Positions 21,576-33,124 are shown, numbered from the stretch's first letter. The stretch: 64,000 nt of DNA from Ornithodoros turicata (GCF_037126465.1 NW_026999355.1:992001-1056000), one strand, 5' to 3'. A program made the numbers and translations. The notes: generated from the sequence alone by a model not told the origin.

Positions 21576-24191
21576 GGTTAGGCCTCATATCCTCCAAATG
21601 CCCATTTCCACCGACGTCCCAAATCAACCAAAAGCTCATTTCATCCGAAAAAATGTTCGGAGGTTCTAGGCTTTCGGTTGATCTGGGCACGCGGGTGGCA
21701 GTGACCCATATCCCCCAAAAGCTCTTTTCATCCGAGCGCCCAGAACCACCGAAAGCGGGATACTTGGAAGGACACGATTCCTCTGTTTGTCAGGGAGAGG
21801 GGGAAGGCTGAGCGGTTTTTGGGTGTGCGGGAATCCAATCCTGCAACTGAGTCAGAAGTGAAGTTTGCAAAGGAAAGGTATTATTGATGTCGATCGCGTT
21901 CAAGAAATGATCCGATCCGAACAGAGAGATATTTTCCATGTGAGTGACAGGGCTCCAGGCACTGTGTAGGTCATCATAGTGGAAAACACATATAGTAACA
22001 AAGCGCCCGCTTCACAGGTATCGAAGAAGGTTACAAAAAGGACCTCCTCCTTTACTTTTCTTTTATGCGTTCTGTTAATACAGTTCAGACGTTCAGAAAA
22101 TACGCTATTAACCAGCTGAAACAACCCCTAGAAAAAGATTGCAAACAGTATGAATGCATGAAACCAACATATCGTCTGAACTGTCGATCTCCTCTAAAGG
22201 CGCTTGAGGTTTGCTTGTTTTCCGCCGTCCCGCTAAATGTTCCAGCCACAGAACATACCACTCCCACCATGCTCTTTTTCCGTGAATCATGACGCGGACT
22301 TCCATGACCTTTCGAAGATAGTGGTGGTGGTGGTGGTGGTGGTGATAGGGCTTGCCGTTGTCGGCCTCACGTATGTGGGCAACGTCACGACTGACGTCCT
22401 GGGGAAATGTGCTTCTCCGAAGATAGTGCTTCTCCCGTCAGCAACGTACATACCAATAAAATTCATTTTCGGGATACCTCTCCGTTCAGATCACTTCTTG
22501 AACGCGATCTCATTTGTACACACAGAGTGTCGTGTCATTTCTATCCAACTACGATCAAGCTTCTTTAATATAGATCTCGTGCATCAGCTCTCATATTTAT
22601 ATTAGTCATATATGTTACATCTCTAAGGAGAACTATTAGTAAGCAGGGGAACAAAGGAAGCTGTGCAAATCAACGGACCGCGTACCTCATGCTACAGAAC
22701 ATTTCGAGCACCGGATGAGCAGCAGTCAGGAACCCACGTGACCCTCTCTGGCGAGTTGAAGGAAGTACAGCTCGAAGCAGAGTGAACTGGAACGCCACTT
22801 CGACCGCTGAATCGGGAAGAGAATCACCCTAGCGGCGCTTAGGAGAAATAAAGGGAAATAATGTTTCCACTGTCCTACTTATGGCGAATTGTGGTGGTCA
22901 TTTCATTACAACACTGCCTGGCGCACGGAAATTGCTAGGTCGGCTCTGGAGCTGGATCATGTGACAGTTGCCACCCGAACATGAGTGCCAGGGATCTATC
23001 GGTTTTAGGATCAGGATCAGGCTCGCCTCATCCCTTTTGAATCAGGGCAGAGTTCGTACACTTGGATCACGCTAGGGCCTTCGCGGTCGCCTGTCTTCGG
23101 GTTCTGTCGTCTGCTACATCACGTGAACTTCGACGTGCGGTCCAATGAGAGCACTCGCCACCGTTGCAGTACGGATTTGACGACACCGGATATAGTTGGG
23201 CAACCCGCTGCTCGATCGTTTCGAGACCGGACGAAAAAAGTAATAGCTGGGAAATTCCGGGCGCACGGAAAGTGCCACGCAAACATGCAAGATTGCTTGA
23301 CTGCTCGGGATCTGGCAAAAAAAGAAGAAAAGAAAAAGGAAAAGTTGCCACCAAATGAGCACCACTCGCCATGATGCTGCGAGGGTGTCCGCCTTGGCAT
23401 GAGTTGTTGACTCGGCACTACTCTCAACGGTGGTTATCATCGCGATGTTTGTTTGGGTTTGAGACGATTATGTAAAGGTGTATGCTGGCCGATATCACGC
23501 GGATACGATGCTGTTATCTCATTGATACGCGCAAAGCTGGACAGCAACTCCAATAAATTTTCCACTAGACCCCGTGCATCCTCATTTGTTTTATCACAAA
23601 TCTGAAAATGCCCCACTGAGCGAACGCGACCACTTTCGCGTGTATCAATGAGATAAAGGCATCGTATCCGTGCGATATCAGCCGGCATACACCTTCACAT
23701 AATCGCCGCAAACACAAACAAACATCGCGACGATAACCACAGCTAAGGGCAATGCCGAGTCAATAGCTCATGGCAAGGCTTACACCTCCACAGCAACACA
23801 GCCACAGTGGGACAGTCGGAACACTATTTGCCTTTATTTCTCATAAGAGCCGCTAGGGTTGCTCTCTCCCCGAGTTTAGCTCCGCCAGTCGAAGTGGCGT
23901 TCCCGTTAACTCTGCCTCGAGATGTACATCGGATTCCCGCATAATTGAGAACCGCTCACCCTTCCTCCTCTCCCTGTTAAACGGTGGACGCGTGTCCTTT
24001 GAAGTATCCCGCTTTCGGTGGTTCTGGGCGCTTGGATGAAAAGATCATTTGGGGGATATGGGTCACTGCCACCAGCATGCCCAGATCAACCGAAAGCCCA
24101 GAACCTCCGAATATTTTTTTGGAGGAAATGAGCTTTTGGTTGATTTGGGACGTCGGCGGAAATGGGCGTTTGGAGGATATGATCTGCTACC
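21576..24191. mobile_element. Foldback DNA transposon, 9-bp duplication (Mutator-like?)
   Basis: It starts ggttaggcctcatatcctcc and ends with the imperfect complement of that. It is flanked by the identical 9-mer ggggtcacc at 21567-21575 and 24192-24200; the uninterrupted PLE copy shows the site once. Arms 21576-21835 and 23935-24191 pair. Inner inverted repeats continue: 22780-22900 with 23810-23915, and 23370-23540 with 23635-23800. No transposase is visible. A 9-bp duplication with long inverted arms is typical of Mutator-like foldbacks; the class is inferred. A GTG microsatellite lies at about 22318-22346. Confidence 0.75.
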
Positions 24192-24200
24192 GGGGTCACC

Positions 24201-24638
24201 ACGTATGTGCCACGACTCCAGAAGCTTCCTGGGTCCCCATCTTTGTTCGCGAGCCAAGGTCACCGCGTTGTCGAAGTCGAAACAATGTCCCGTGTCCCAA
24301 CAATGCTCTGTAAGCTCCGTCTTAAACCAAGTGGCGTGGGTCGCGCTCTTTACGTCCCGTTTATGTTCTTTGAAACGAGTGTTTCGTTTTCTGCCTGTCT
24401 CGCCAATGTAGCACGTGTCACAGTCTTGGCATTGTACTTTGTAGACTACTCCAGACTTGTCTTCCGGGGGGACGCGGTCCTTCGGTTTCGATATGACACT
24501 TCGAAGTTTAACATGCGGTTTGAACTTAGTCCTGACGGCCGTGGTCCGCACGGTCGAAAGCTGGCCCTGAACTTCGGCATCGACTGTTTGAAAGCCCGAG
24601 TCCTCGAGAACAAGTCCAAACTCAACGACTCCCGTCAT
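24201..24638 (-). pseudogene. PLE GIY-YIG endonuclease domain, minus copy
   Basis: The minus frame reads GVVYKVQCQDCDTCYIGETG and then RFKEHKRDV, the GIY and YIG strands and the catalytic Arg/His region of the PLE GIY-YIG nuclease. The domain continues through HCWDTGHCFDFDNAV. Soon afterwards the frame runs into the foldback element at 24191, so the C-terminus is lost. Upstream sequence is unlike the plus copy, placing the inversion junction near 24530. Confidence 0.8.
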
Positions 24639-25154
24639 CGACTTGACTTAGCCGAGAAAACGTTGTTGCAGACCCTTCAACCCGACGAGATGCGCCAGAT
24701 TTTCAGCGCCAGGAAACAGGCTGAGCTGCTTGAGAGACAGAAACGGATTATCGGGACTACGTTCAAACCGCATGTTAAACTTCGAAGTGTCATATCGAAA
24801 CCGAAGGACCCCGTCCCCCCAGCAGACCAGTCTGGAGTAGTCTACAAAGTACAATGCCAAGACTGTGACACGTGCTACATTGGCGAGACAGGCAGAAAAC
24901 GGAACACTCGTTTCAAAGAACATAAACGGGACATAAAGAGTGCGACCCACGCCACTCGGTTTAAGACGGAGCTTACAGAGCATTGTTGGGACACGGGACA
25001 TTGTTTCGACTTCGACAACGCGGTGACCTTGGCTCGCGAACAAAGGTGGGGACCCAGGAAGCTTCTAGAGTCGTGGCACATACGTGGTGGCCCCTCGGTT
25101 TGTAACAAAAACCGTGGCCCTCTTCCCGAACAATACTCCCATCTCCTTAAATAG
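24600..25154 (+). pseudogene. PLE GIY-YIG endonuclease domain, plus copy
   Basis: This frame carries a helical linker (LDLAEKTLLQTLQPDE), the conserved KLRSVISKPKDPVPPAD and the GIY-YIG domain (VYKVQCQDCDTCYIGETGR, RFKEHK), ending about 25154. It is the more complete of the pair and keeps the C-terminal part. The frame is open further upstream (to 24207) only because it reads through the reversed minus copy; that part is not protein. No RT precedes it. The GIY-YIG nuclease nicks target DNA in active PLEs. Confidence 0.8.
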
Positions 25155-25179
25155 CCGACTGGTTGTATGATCTCTCATC

Positions 25180-25232
25180 CATTGTTTCACTGATGATGTC
25201 CGTTGCATGACAGACGAAACCTCTGAGTAAAA
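25180..25232 (+). ncRNA. Hammerhead-like motif at the PLE end, degenerate
   Basis: CTGATGA (25190-25196) and GAAAC (25216-25220) flank a short hairpin-capable spacer (tgtc...gaca), the counterpart of 21431-21480 in the other copy. GTC/GAC can close stem II next to GAAA, but with an extra U after the core. Activity is doubtful. Confidence 0.4.
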
Positions 25233-25453
25233 CTTGTTATTTTGTTATGTTAAGTCGGAGTTCTCTACTTTTTTTGTCCACAGTCACCTTTCCCGTCTCC
25301 TTTTAACCCTCCTCTTTCCCGCCTTGCCTGGGTGCACAGAGCTGCCGCCCTCTAGCAGGCTGACCAAACCTTCTCCAACATCATCCCCCCTCTCCCTGTC
25401 TCCATACGTCACCAACTTCGTCTGCAGCGGATAGGGCGTGTATTACCTTAGCC

Positions 25454-25606
25454 GCGGTTACATGAACGCGACAGAAACGGGTCGGCTTGGTTTATAGCAG
25501 CAAAACCTCTCCCATCAGGCCGTGTCAACCAATCTTCAATGAAGGATGGATATGAGGAGGTGCTATAGGTCAACTCGACCCGCCTCTGTCGAGTTCATGT
25601 AACCAC
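25454..25606. mobile_element. Small MITE, about 150 bp
   Basis: The left end gcggttacatgaacgcgaca and the right end complement gtggttacatgaactcgaca form inverted repeats of about 30 bp (four or so mismatches). No coding capacity. Target duplication not clear. Confidence 0.65.
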
Positions 25607-26275
25607 AGCACTTGTCTTCTTTGCGACCGTCTCTTCAGTGTATTTTTTTAACAGGTTCGTCATTTCTCGGGATGGCGGCACCTCCACTTCTGCTTTATCT
25701 CTCAAGGTGAATGTGTTAAACGCGTCACAGGCGCATTCCCTATTCGCGGTAGGTTGGTCCAGGTCTCCGAGAGGGCAAGGACGTTGCACTGGGCCAGTAC
25801 AGGGTCTCTCGCTATATCGGTAACATGTCCATTGTGTCTCTGAACCCTAGTGTAATGTTGTTGTTTTCCTTGGCCCGCTGTCCCGTGAGTAGAAGGTAGC
25901 TTCTTGGTTATCTAGAGCCCATCCCGCTTGCACAGTAGATGGAGTTGGTGCTTTTCGTCGTTTTCACGAGACATTCTCGCCCGCTTAGCTTGTCGCATTT
26001 TACACAAATGCGGTTCGCGTTGCTCTGAGTCACCCTCGCACGCAGTTGTTGGTACGGCTCGAAACGTTACACTTGAACTGGAGAAGTTATTCTGATGACA
26101 ACTGCTTGAACCGACATGGCGGCGTTGCTTCCACCGTGTGACATCTAAGCTTTCCCCTCCCGCACAGCGGTACTGATGACGATGGAACCCCTTGCCATAG
26201 TCAGCCACGCTCAGGCGGGGATCATACGTCCTTGGCCGACTTCACAGGGACCTATGCCGTCCTTTGTCTTAAAGG
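25607..26275. other. No gene recognised
   Basis: A minus-strand frame at 25912-26208 (98 codons, starting MADYGKGFHRHQ) has no recognisable domain. I see nothing else, and no sign of an RNA gene. Confidence 0.4.
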
Positions 26276-26557
26276 GACTATCGCTGGGGTGCCGAACTCA
26301 TTCATGTCCGAGGGCCGCATTGAGCCATGAATGAGCAACGCGGGCCGCATGCCACAGCTTTGGGGTTGCCTGTTTCTGATATAGATAACACAACACAGAA
26401 TATAAAACGACATAAAACATAAATATTTGCGTTACTTACCGTTGCTCAATCACAGCGTCAGCAATCCTTTAGTACATTATGGGAATTGATGTTATGAAGC
26501 CGGAACACATAGAAGGACAAATCCTCAAGCCCAAGAAATTACTGATCAAAGACGGAA

Positions 26558-26650
26558 GTCACTGAAAAGGTTAGCCAGCTGTAGGGCACGAACCCACATC
26601 TTATGGATTACCGGTCCAGGGTCCTACAGCTTGCTAACCTTTTCAGTGAC
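26558..26650 (-). repeat. tRNA-like sequence enclosed in a 28-bp inverted repeat
   Basis: gtcactgaaaaggttagc and its exact complement bound the unit. Inside, the minus strand can form a 7-bp acceptor (gctgtag/ctacagc), an anticodon-like stem tgga/tcca with a 7-base loop, and a T-arm around ggttcgtgccc (a B-box match). The loop does not have U33 and the D-arm is weak. This is a tRNA-derived SINE or MITE, not a working tRNA. Confidence 0.6.
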
Positions 26651-27274
26651 ATCCATTTTTCACCATTAATCCTTTTGTGTTTGCTGTGTACTGAGGAAAT
26701 TTTGCGCCTCTTGTTTTTAACTATTGCGTCAACATCGCAGTAGTTCGCAACATCGCGTGATTACGCAGTTGCAATCTTAAGGCGGACTCACTTCTTAAGA
26801 AAGTCTATTGAGAATTTTTGTTCGCAGGGTTCCCGTAAACCTCGCTAGATTTCTACAAGGAACAAGTACAGGCGTGTTCTCCTCGAGTTTATCTAGGGAA
26901 TGACGCATTTTTGAAGGCCTAATGCGATCCATTGATTTTTGGCGAATGAAGTTTTTCAATTTTTCAATACGTGGGAGTCTATGAGAGATGCAACAAAGTC
27001 GCTTCTCTCGGCCCGTGATATTTGGGCCAAAATTATGTCATTCCCTGGAGTAGCAGTCTGGGAATAGTTGGCAATCAACAAATTCGACAAGCTCGTTGTA
27101 GTTTTCCAGATCCCTGCAGATAATGGTGTTGTCGTTTGTTACCATGTTTTGCACGCTGCGCTAATTATATTACTTTCCTAGAGCGCGCGAGAAAGACAAA
27201 GCGAAGAAAACAATTTTAGTCGTGATGCCAACCCTCTCCAAAAGCGAACGTTAACTAGATCACATGAGTCCGCC

Positions 27275-27700
27275 TTAAGGATTGCTTTAAGGTGTTCGTT
27301 TGTTAGTTATGAGCGGAACTTTGACTTATTGAGGTTCATCAGAGAAAACACCTGTTCGCAGACGTATGCTGACACAGTTGTCTCGTAACGTAAAGCCACG
27401 AATTATTATTATTAGACGCATGTTGTCCCGAACATGGACAGGTTTCTCCGCGACAACGTACGAATCTTAGGATAGTTTTGTCCCACGTAAGAACAACACG
27501 AAGCTGTACCAACTTCAGCGAACTTGTTCCTATCGTTGCGTCGCACTACGGGCCAATCAGTTCCATTTTTAAGTCATCAGGAACCTTGTTCACAGCTACG
27601 GAAAACGGCGAGCCAGAAAGTTCCGTTTCAAGTCTCCTGAACTCATTCGGGAGATCACCAAGCCTGCAACTGAACAACTCTGCTTCTGGTGGCATTGAAG
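27275..27700 (-). pseudogene. hAT transposase C-terminal remnant (ZBED/GTF2IRD2-like type)
   Basis: On the minus strand, with stops and frameshifts, the translation gives GDLPNEFRRLETELSGSPF, then VPDDLKMELIGP and YPKIRTLSRRNLSMFGTT. It continues through CEQVFSLMNLNKSKFRS and LTNEHLKAIL. These are the hAT dimerisation-domain motifs of the large vertebrate and arthropod ZBED-like family. A stop (TAA) sits between FRS and LTNEH, so it cannot be expressed intact. The N-terminal part and catalytic core are absent. Confidence 0.8.
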
Positions 27701-27820
27701 GCACCAATATTATAAATGGGCCATGTAAGGTTTACTCAGAGTTTTATGTAGGAATGCACTCGTAATACCAATCAAGTAAAAAAATAGACGCAGGGCCATG
27801 TTCAGGGAGTCATCAGCGAA

Positions 27821-27950
27821 GATGACGGAAGTAACACAGAAACAGACAGGGAACGTCGAACGTTCAACCTGTAATCATACGATTAAATGTTGATTCTGAT
27901 TGAAAGTTGAAAGTTCTGCGTTCTGTCTTTGTGTTACTTTCGTCGTCTTC
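27821..27950. repeat. Imperfect hairpin inside hAT element 2
   Basis: gacggaagtaacacagaaac on the left is largely complementary to gttctgtctttgtgttactt and following bases on the right (arms about 40 bp). No coding content. Probably a small foldback MITE. Confidence 0.55.
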
Positions 27951-28192
27951 TCTGTTGTCATGTACTCGGACCCGTTCGTCCCTTATTTCGAGAGTCATCG
28001 GCTGTTACAGGTCAATGGCAACAATTTGCTATCACTAAACAACGCAGGATAAATGGCAGAAGTACAGAGCCAAATCATAATGCCACGGCCATTGATGAAG
28101 CTTGGGCGGATTTTTTTCTTCTTTCTTTTGCTCAAGGCCCACGCGGGCCACATGCAACCCGCAGACCACCACTTGGCACCCCTGGACTATCG

Positions 28193-28950
28193 CTTCCGTC
28201 GCGGTGGATTCCGAAAATAAGTGCCATTTTACTCCTCCTTCATCACCGACAGTGAGGTTGAAAATATGATGCCAATTAGTGGAGTCGTTTCTTTGCAATT
28301 TCACGCACGTAAGGCATGGCAAGAGCAGACCCTGGATGTAGAGCATTCCGGAATTCCCTCCCCGGAAATCGGAGAAAACGTCACTCGGACAAAGCCAATC
28401 AGTGGTGGCCCTGGGCGAACGTGAGTCCTGAGGAAACTGTGCCGACATATATCTGAAAACTACCCTCGTTTTCCTCCTTGATAACCTATGAGCTGAGATG
28501 TGCTCATCAGTAAATCAAAGCCAATCAGCGAGCGCCCTTTGGTGCGGACAGGCCAAATCAGGGAGCGGCAGAGAAACCTTATAGCGTCCGACCGCCGTGC
28601 GGGAGTGATGGCGTCGTCGGGTGGGTGCAGGATGTGGTCTGCAGGTCGAGGGAAGTCTTAGATCGCCTCGTGGAATGCTCTTTCGGGACATCATACGCGT
28701 TTGTAGCCACGAGCATATAACCGCGTGTTCCTCGGAACATGATGATGTCCGCACTCACACTGGTAAGCGAAAGTGATAATCATTATTTACTGAGGTCCTT
28801 TCGCTTACTATGTTGCGGTTCGAACGCGAAGCAGACGACCTCGGAGACAATCACCTGCGCTTCGCTCCCATTCGTGTGTCCGGCTTACGTCATTCTGGCT
28901 TAGCTGCACAGGGAGTGAGAATATTTAAAACTCGTATATTTAATACATGC
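28193..28950. other. No gene recognised
   Basis: Ordinary intergenic sequence with one short hairpin (gtaagcgaaag / ctttcgcttac, 28763-28812). No convincing protein or RNA gene. Confidence 0.4.
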
Positions 28951-28959
28951 CCTGTTTTC

Positions 28960-29165
28960 GGAAGAGAAACGTAGGCGAGTGGATTGTGAAACCATGCATG
29001 CCGAATATTACCGTATCGGTCTCACGCATACCTTTCCAGACGCGATCCCGATGCGTCCAGGGAAAACGCGGGGAAAACACTCAGACAGCACAGCGGGCGT
29101 GCTGATTGAAACCCGGGTCGCCTCCCCATCTCGGCGTGGAATATGCCATCATCGTAACCACTAGG
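28960..29165 (-). mobile_element. tRNA-derived SINE, minus strand
   Basis: On the minus strand a degraded B box (ggtttcaatca, 29102-29112) is followed by the body gctgtgctgtctgagtgttt and then ttccctgga. The same body follows the B boxes of the SINEs at 33125 and 33503. The 5' tRNA-like part is weak. Confidence 0.55.
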
Positions 29166-29344
29166 CCTCTTGGTCTACTGATTCACTACAGTTTTGTAGC
29201 TGCGCTTGAACACTTGACCCCCAAGGAGCAGCCAATGACTGCAGGGCTTACACTGCGACATACCAAGCCTCAAGAAAGCTCGAAGGGTTCGCTCATATCT
29301 GCCATCGCATTTAAAATAGGTACGGGGTAAAAATAAACACCATC

Positions 29345-29995
29345 TATATGCGATACCAACACTTCAAGATGGAGGGCTGGCATACAACGGAATCCTTGAT
29401 CAACCGAACACCTTTCTCACTTGGATAGACGTGCAGGGCGCCTACTTGTCAGTCTGAATTCATGCAGAACACAGCAATCTCCTCTGCTTCCAACGGGGGC
29501 CACACCTGTATCAGTGGAATGTTCTCCCCTTTGGTTTCTCTGTGGCTTCACGAGTGTTTACAAAACTCCTAAAACGATTCGTGGAATTCTTACGCACAAA
29601 AGAAACGAGGCTTCTAATCAATTTCGACGATATCCTGCTCCTCCTCCAAAGTGCCCACGCTCTTCGAGAAGTCACGTCGGAAGTACTGACCATCCTGACC
29701 TTGCTCAGCTTTCAGGTCAACTACACCAAAATCACAGATGACCCCGTGTCAGTGCCTTCGTTTTCTCCACTTCACGCTGAACACTCAATCGGTACTAGTA
29801 TCGCTTGCTCTGGCTAAGCAAGATTATATTTCCAAATCCATAACGGAGCCTCTGGTGAGATAGGTCACGACAGCAAGGGAGATATTCTTACCGTCTTAGC
29901 AGTATTCCCACCCCCTTTGCACTACTGGTCTCTCCAAAGTGTCAGAAAAATCGTCATCTCACAGGGCTTCTGGGACACGCAAATTCGGCTGTAAG
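29345..29995 (+). pseudogene. DIRS-like reverse transcriptase fragment
   Basis: Across shifting frames the motifs are FKMEGWHT, SRVFTKLLKRFVEFLR, LINFDDILLL (the catalytic xxDD box with F for Y) and VLAVFPPPLHYWSLQ. The last is the characteristic segment after RT in DIRS and Ngaro elements. Several frameshifts and stops are present. No tyrosine recombinase was recognised downstream. The left arm of the large inverted duplication begins inside it as seen in this window, because the right arm runs off the edge at the equivalent point. Confidence 0.6.
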
Positions 29996-30965
29996 AAAAA
30001 TAAACAAATAAAAGAGAAACGTAGAGGAGTTGACGTGGTCGGCCACAAACATTCACCGTAGCCAAGGTTGCTCCCTGCGGGAGAATCCGTAGCGGTCATC
30101 AAGAAGCTAGGCAGTGCTCACTCCTGTGTGATCCCCAAATCCCGCTCGGGGTAGAGCTCAACCAGTCTTCTACCCAAACCGCTGCACCGAGAGACACAGA
30201 CCCAATTCAACGAACATACTCTTTAATCAGTGACAAGGGCACCACTTACATCTGTCACGCTGCACTTAACAGATCCTCCGTTCAGCCAAAATCTCGCGGC
30301 CTACCTCGACAGCTGTCGGCAAAACACTGCCCTCTCCCCCAATCACGAGGCTCTTTTATCTGCTTCGCTAAGCGGCGACTGCGCCCCACGGGGATCATGG
30401 GCGAACTGCAGCGTTAACGCGTTAATGCTCCTCGGTGTTTGTTGTATTGGTCAGTTACCACATGAGGACTCACCAAGCTTCCTTCATTGTGGTGACTTGA
30501 AATGTCTAGAGCACGTCTTCACTGCTCACATTCCAGGCCTTTCAGGACGACTCCTACTGTGTTTAAATCAGCTACACTCGACCCCTTAATACAACAAGAT
30601 TGCTTGGCCCACGGTCAATGCCCAGCTCGTCAGGGAACCGCTCTATATCGCCTGTCTACTTTTCAGGATCCTAAAACATCATTAAAACAAAAATAAACTG
30701 ATATTCGTGTACTGCCAGCAAACTATCATACATATCGTACCACTGACGCATAATTCTAGAATTGTCATGTCCGCAACACAATGTCCGTGTCCTAGCGGTG
30801 AAATGCAATACCAAGGCTCACCTAAAAACGAAGAAGAGTCAGTCCATTGTAGATTTCTTGAGGCAACAGCATCCCAGCCTCGTGACAGCTGCCGAAATGG
30901 AATCTCTGCTGGACAGCACGACGCCCACAAGTCTTCCCATAACCCAGCTTCACTGACATTGCATC
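29996..30965. other. Arm sequence upstream of the TRAF-like gene
   Basis: Noncoding as far as I can see. It holds the presumptive 5' flank of the TRAF-like pseudogene. Frames here differ between the two arms by indels and give no domain. The equivalent right-arm stretch is about 62795-63770. Confidence 0.45.
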
Positions 30966-30970
30966 CCATC

Positions 30971-31824
30971 ATGTCCCGCCCAGTCGTGCTTACTGGATTC
31001 TCGGAAGATGTTGACTGGCGCCCATTTCAATTTGTCCGTCCAGTGCCTGGTGTACGCTTCTGCGATCTATGCGGGGTTTTGCCAAAAACTCTGCATCTCG
31101 TCAAATGCGCTCACGGATTCTGTCATCACTGCTTCAACCAGCTGCTTGTAGCCGGATGCAAGTGTCCATTTGACGGCTATGGCTACAAGCCAGGTACGTG
31201 AAAACCTTCGGGTTCAGCGAGAGCGAGCTGTTGTAGTTCGAAGTGCACTGCTGGAACTACGCCAACGGTTGTGATTTTGAATGTGATTATCTCGCAATGA
31301 TATCTCATTTTCTCAACGACTGCGCTCGGCATTCAGTTGGCTGTCCTCGTTGCAAGCGCACAGTTCCTCGCAATGAAATGTTTGAGCACAACACCACAGA
31401 CTGCAAGGATTCCCGTGCTCAACAAGAAATTTGCACTTCTCACGCAAGAGACTTCGCAGCAGACGGCATTGTTCGAGTAAGTCAAGATATGCAGCGTAGC
31501 GTAATATCCCTCTGCAACGATCAACAGGCCTTGGCAAATAAAGTCAACGCTTTATCCTCAAGTATCAGATGCTTAGGGAAAAAGCTGCTGCAGGCGAAAG
31601 AAGTCGTGGAAAATGCTGTCAATGCAGGCAACGTGGGACCAAGGCGAACTTCATGCTCGTCAGGTTCATGTCTCGCGGGACAAGAGAAAAGTGACCGAAA
31701 AATCGCTACGTCGTGTTGGAGAATCAAATGCTACGGCTACGAAAAGAACAAGGATGAGGTGAAGAGAATAGCGGGTGGTGTGTCCGAACGAGCCACGAAA
31801 AAGAACAAAAAGACGAAGGATTAG
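30971..31824 (+). pseudogene. TRAF-like RING/zinc-finger gene, left copy, broken
   Basis: Paralogue of 61936-62790. The RING half is intact (CDLC, CAHGFCHHC, CKCPFDG). A one-base deletion near 31190 shifts the frame, ending it at 31201. A TAG further on (about 31235) replaces a Gln codon of the right copy. The TRAF-type fingers and C-terminus continue in another frame (31243-31824: CWNYANGCDFEC, CPRCKRTVPRNEMFEH, basic end TKKNKKTKD). Only the RING fragment of about 77 residues could be made from the ATG at 30971. Otherwise it differs from the intact copy at few codons, so the break is recent. Confidence 0.9.
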
Positions 31825-31829
31825 CCAGT

Positions 31830-33120
31830 GACAACGTGTCTCACAAGTAGGGTGCTGTCGGCTCTGGGGAGATATCAACTAGCGTCCCCTATTTAGTTAC
31901 TTTGATAACATTTGGACAGATAATGATGTACTCTTTGGACACACCTTGAACCTTTTACGTTTCGTCGTGCCCCTGTACACCCCTTATTCGTTGTGCCAGT
32001 TTCGTAACTCTCCACACTTTCATACGCTGCTCCTGGCCGGTTACTTCCCTTCCCATTTGAATTGCAGCAGACCCAATATCGGGTTTAGGAACTGGTGAGC
32101 CGTTGCATTTTCTCCATGTCGGGTGGACCTCCAGCTCAAGACTTGGAACATGTGCTGTGACATTGTGGTTTTCTTCGTGTTCATTACTTCACATAGAATC
32201 CTACGCCGAAAATTAATCGGAGCCACGTCCGTACAAGTCGTCTCCAGTATTTCGCCTGATGATTTTGAATTTTTGGAAACTAACCAGTTTTAAATTGTTG
32301 TCAGTAGTGCATCAAGCAATGGTAGCAACCCATCACGCAAGTCTTTTCTCGTATGATATACGTTGCACCGTAAACTGCAACTGAGTCTCTTTCGTACCGT
32401 GTGCAATATGTAAGATGTCGTCCTTGAAAGAATAATAGTAAGTTGTATTTTTGTGAATCAAACGAAAGACTGCACCAGTGTCCACTTAAAGTGTCAGTAC
32501 GAGCTCAGGAAATATTTGTCTTATTTCGTATCACAAATCAAAATCTCTAAAAGAACCAGCACGTAAAATACAAATTCCGTCCTGTGCACATCCACGAATT
32601 TGGAAGAACCCCGCAAAGCTCCATAGGTTCGGATTCTCCAAGAGCAGGTGGCGTCATTGGAGTGGGCGTCTTTCACCTGGCAACAATATGGGCCTCTTCG
32701 CTCTTCGTGCGACGCCGGAACCATGACCTACTATATTATACCGACCACGTCAGCCGGCAACCCCTATGAGGAGTCCGTCCGTACGATCCGTTAGGAGCGC
32801 TACACATGGGTCCGCGAAATCTACACCATGATTGCACAATGGAAATTTGGAGTTTGAACGCGCAGAAGTGGACGTACGACGGTACAACTACCGTAGCAGA
32901 CGACAGCAACAGCTTCTATGAAAATGCGTAGAATGATGATGATAATCAACTTTAGAAAGAAGCATCCCTCGTGGTACGTCCACCGCTTGTAGAAAAATAC
33001 TAAAAGCTGAACTACAAATTATTGTAGAAATTGAGGAAGCAATAACCTTGCCGATGAGTGGCGCCACCGCTAGCCTCCAAATGCAGCGCTATAAATGGGT
33101 GTCCATGGCATGGTCGCTAT
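31830..33120. other. Arm sequence, no gene recognised
   Basis: Mirrors 60625-61930. I see no domain in any frame. Two or three short frames differ between arms by indels. It may include the 3' flank of the TRAF-like pseudogene. Confidence 0.4.
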
Positions 33121-33124
33121 AATC

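Larger units (their letters stand above)
21391..25282. mobile_element. Penelope-like element (PLE) pair, head-to-head, split by a foldback transposon
   Basis: Two copies of the same 3' region of a PLE face outward. The plus copy is about 24757-25282; the minus copy is 24520 down to 24201, continued at 21566 down to 21391. Each has a GIY-YIG endonuclease domain and a shared tail ending near aaaacttgttatt. The minus copy is interrupted by a 2616-bp element (21576-24191). The RT is missing from both, so each copy is 5'-truncated and the pair is joined head-to-head around 24560-24750. Confidence 0.85.
26284..28184 (-). mobile_element. Decayed hAT transposon with intact 8-bp duplication
   Basis: The right end read inward is caggggtgcc and the left end is ctggggtgcc, both followed by GGGCCGCA-type subterminal sequence. 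The flanks are the identical 8-mer gactatcg at 26276-26283 and 28185-28192. The interior has a hAT transposase remnant on the minus strand. A tRNA-like hairpin repeat (26558-26650) and a small hairpin (27821-27950) are inserted in it. Confidence 0.88.

Noticed and set aside
24207..25154. Single 315-residue protein
   Set aside because: The first part reads the reversed strand of the minus PLE copy; only the part after about 24600 matches a PLE nuclease.
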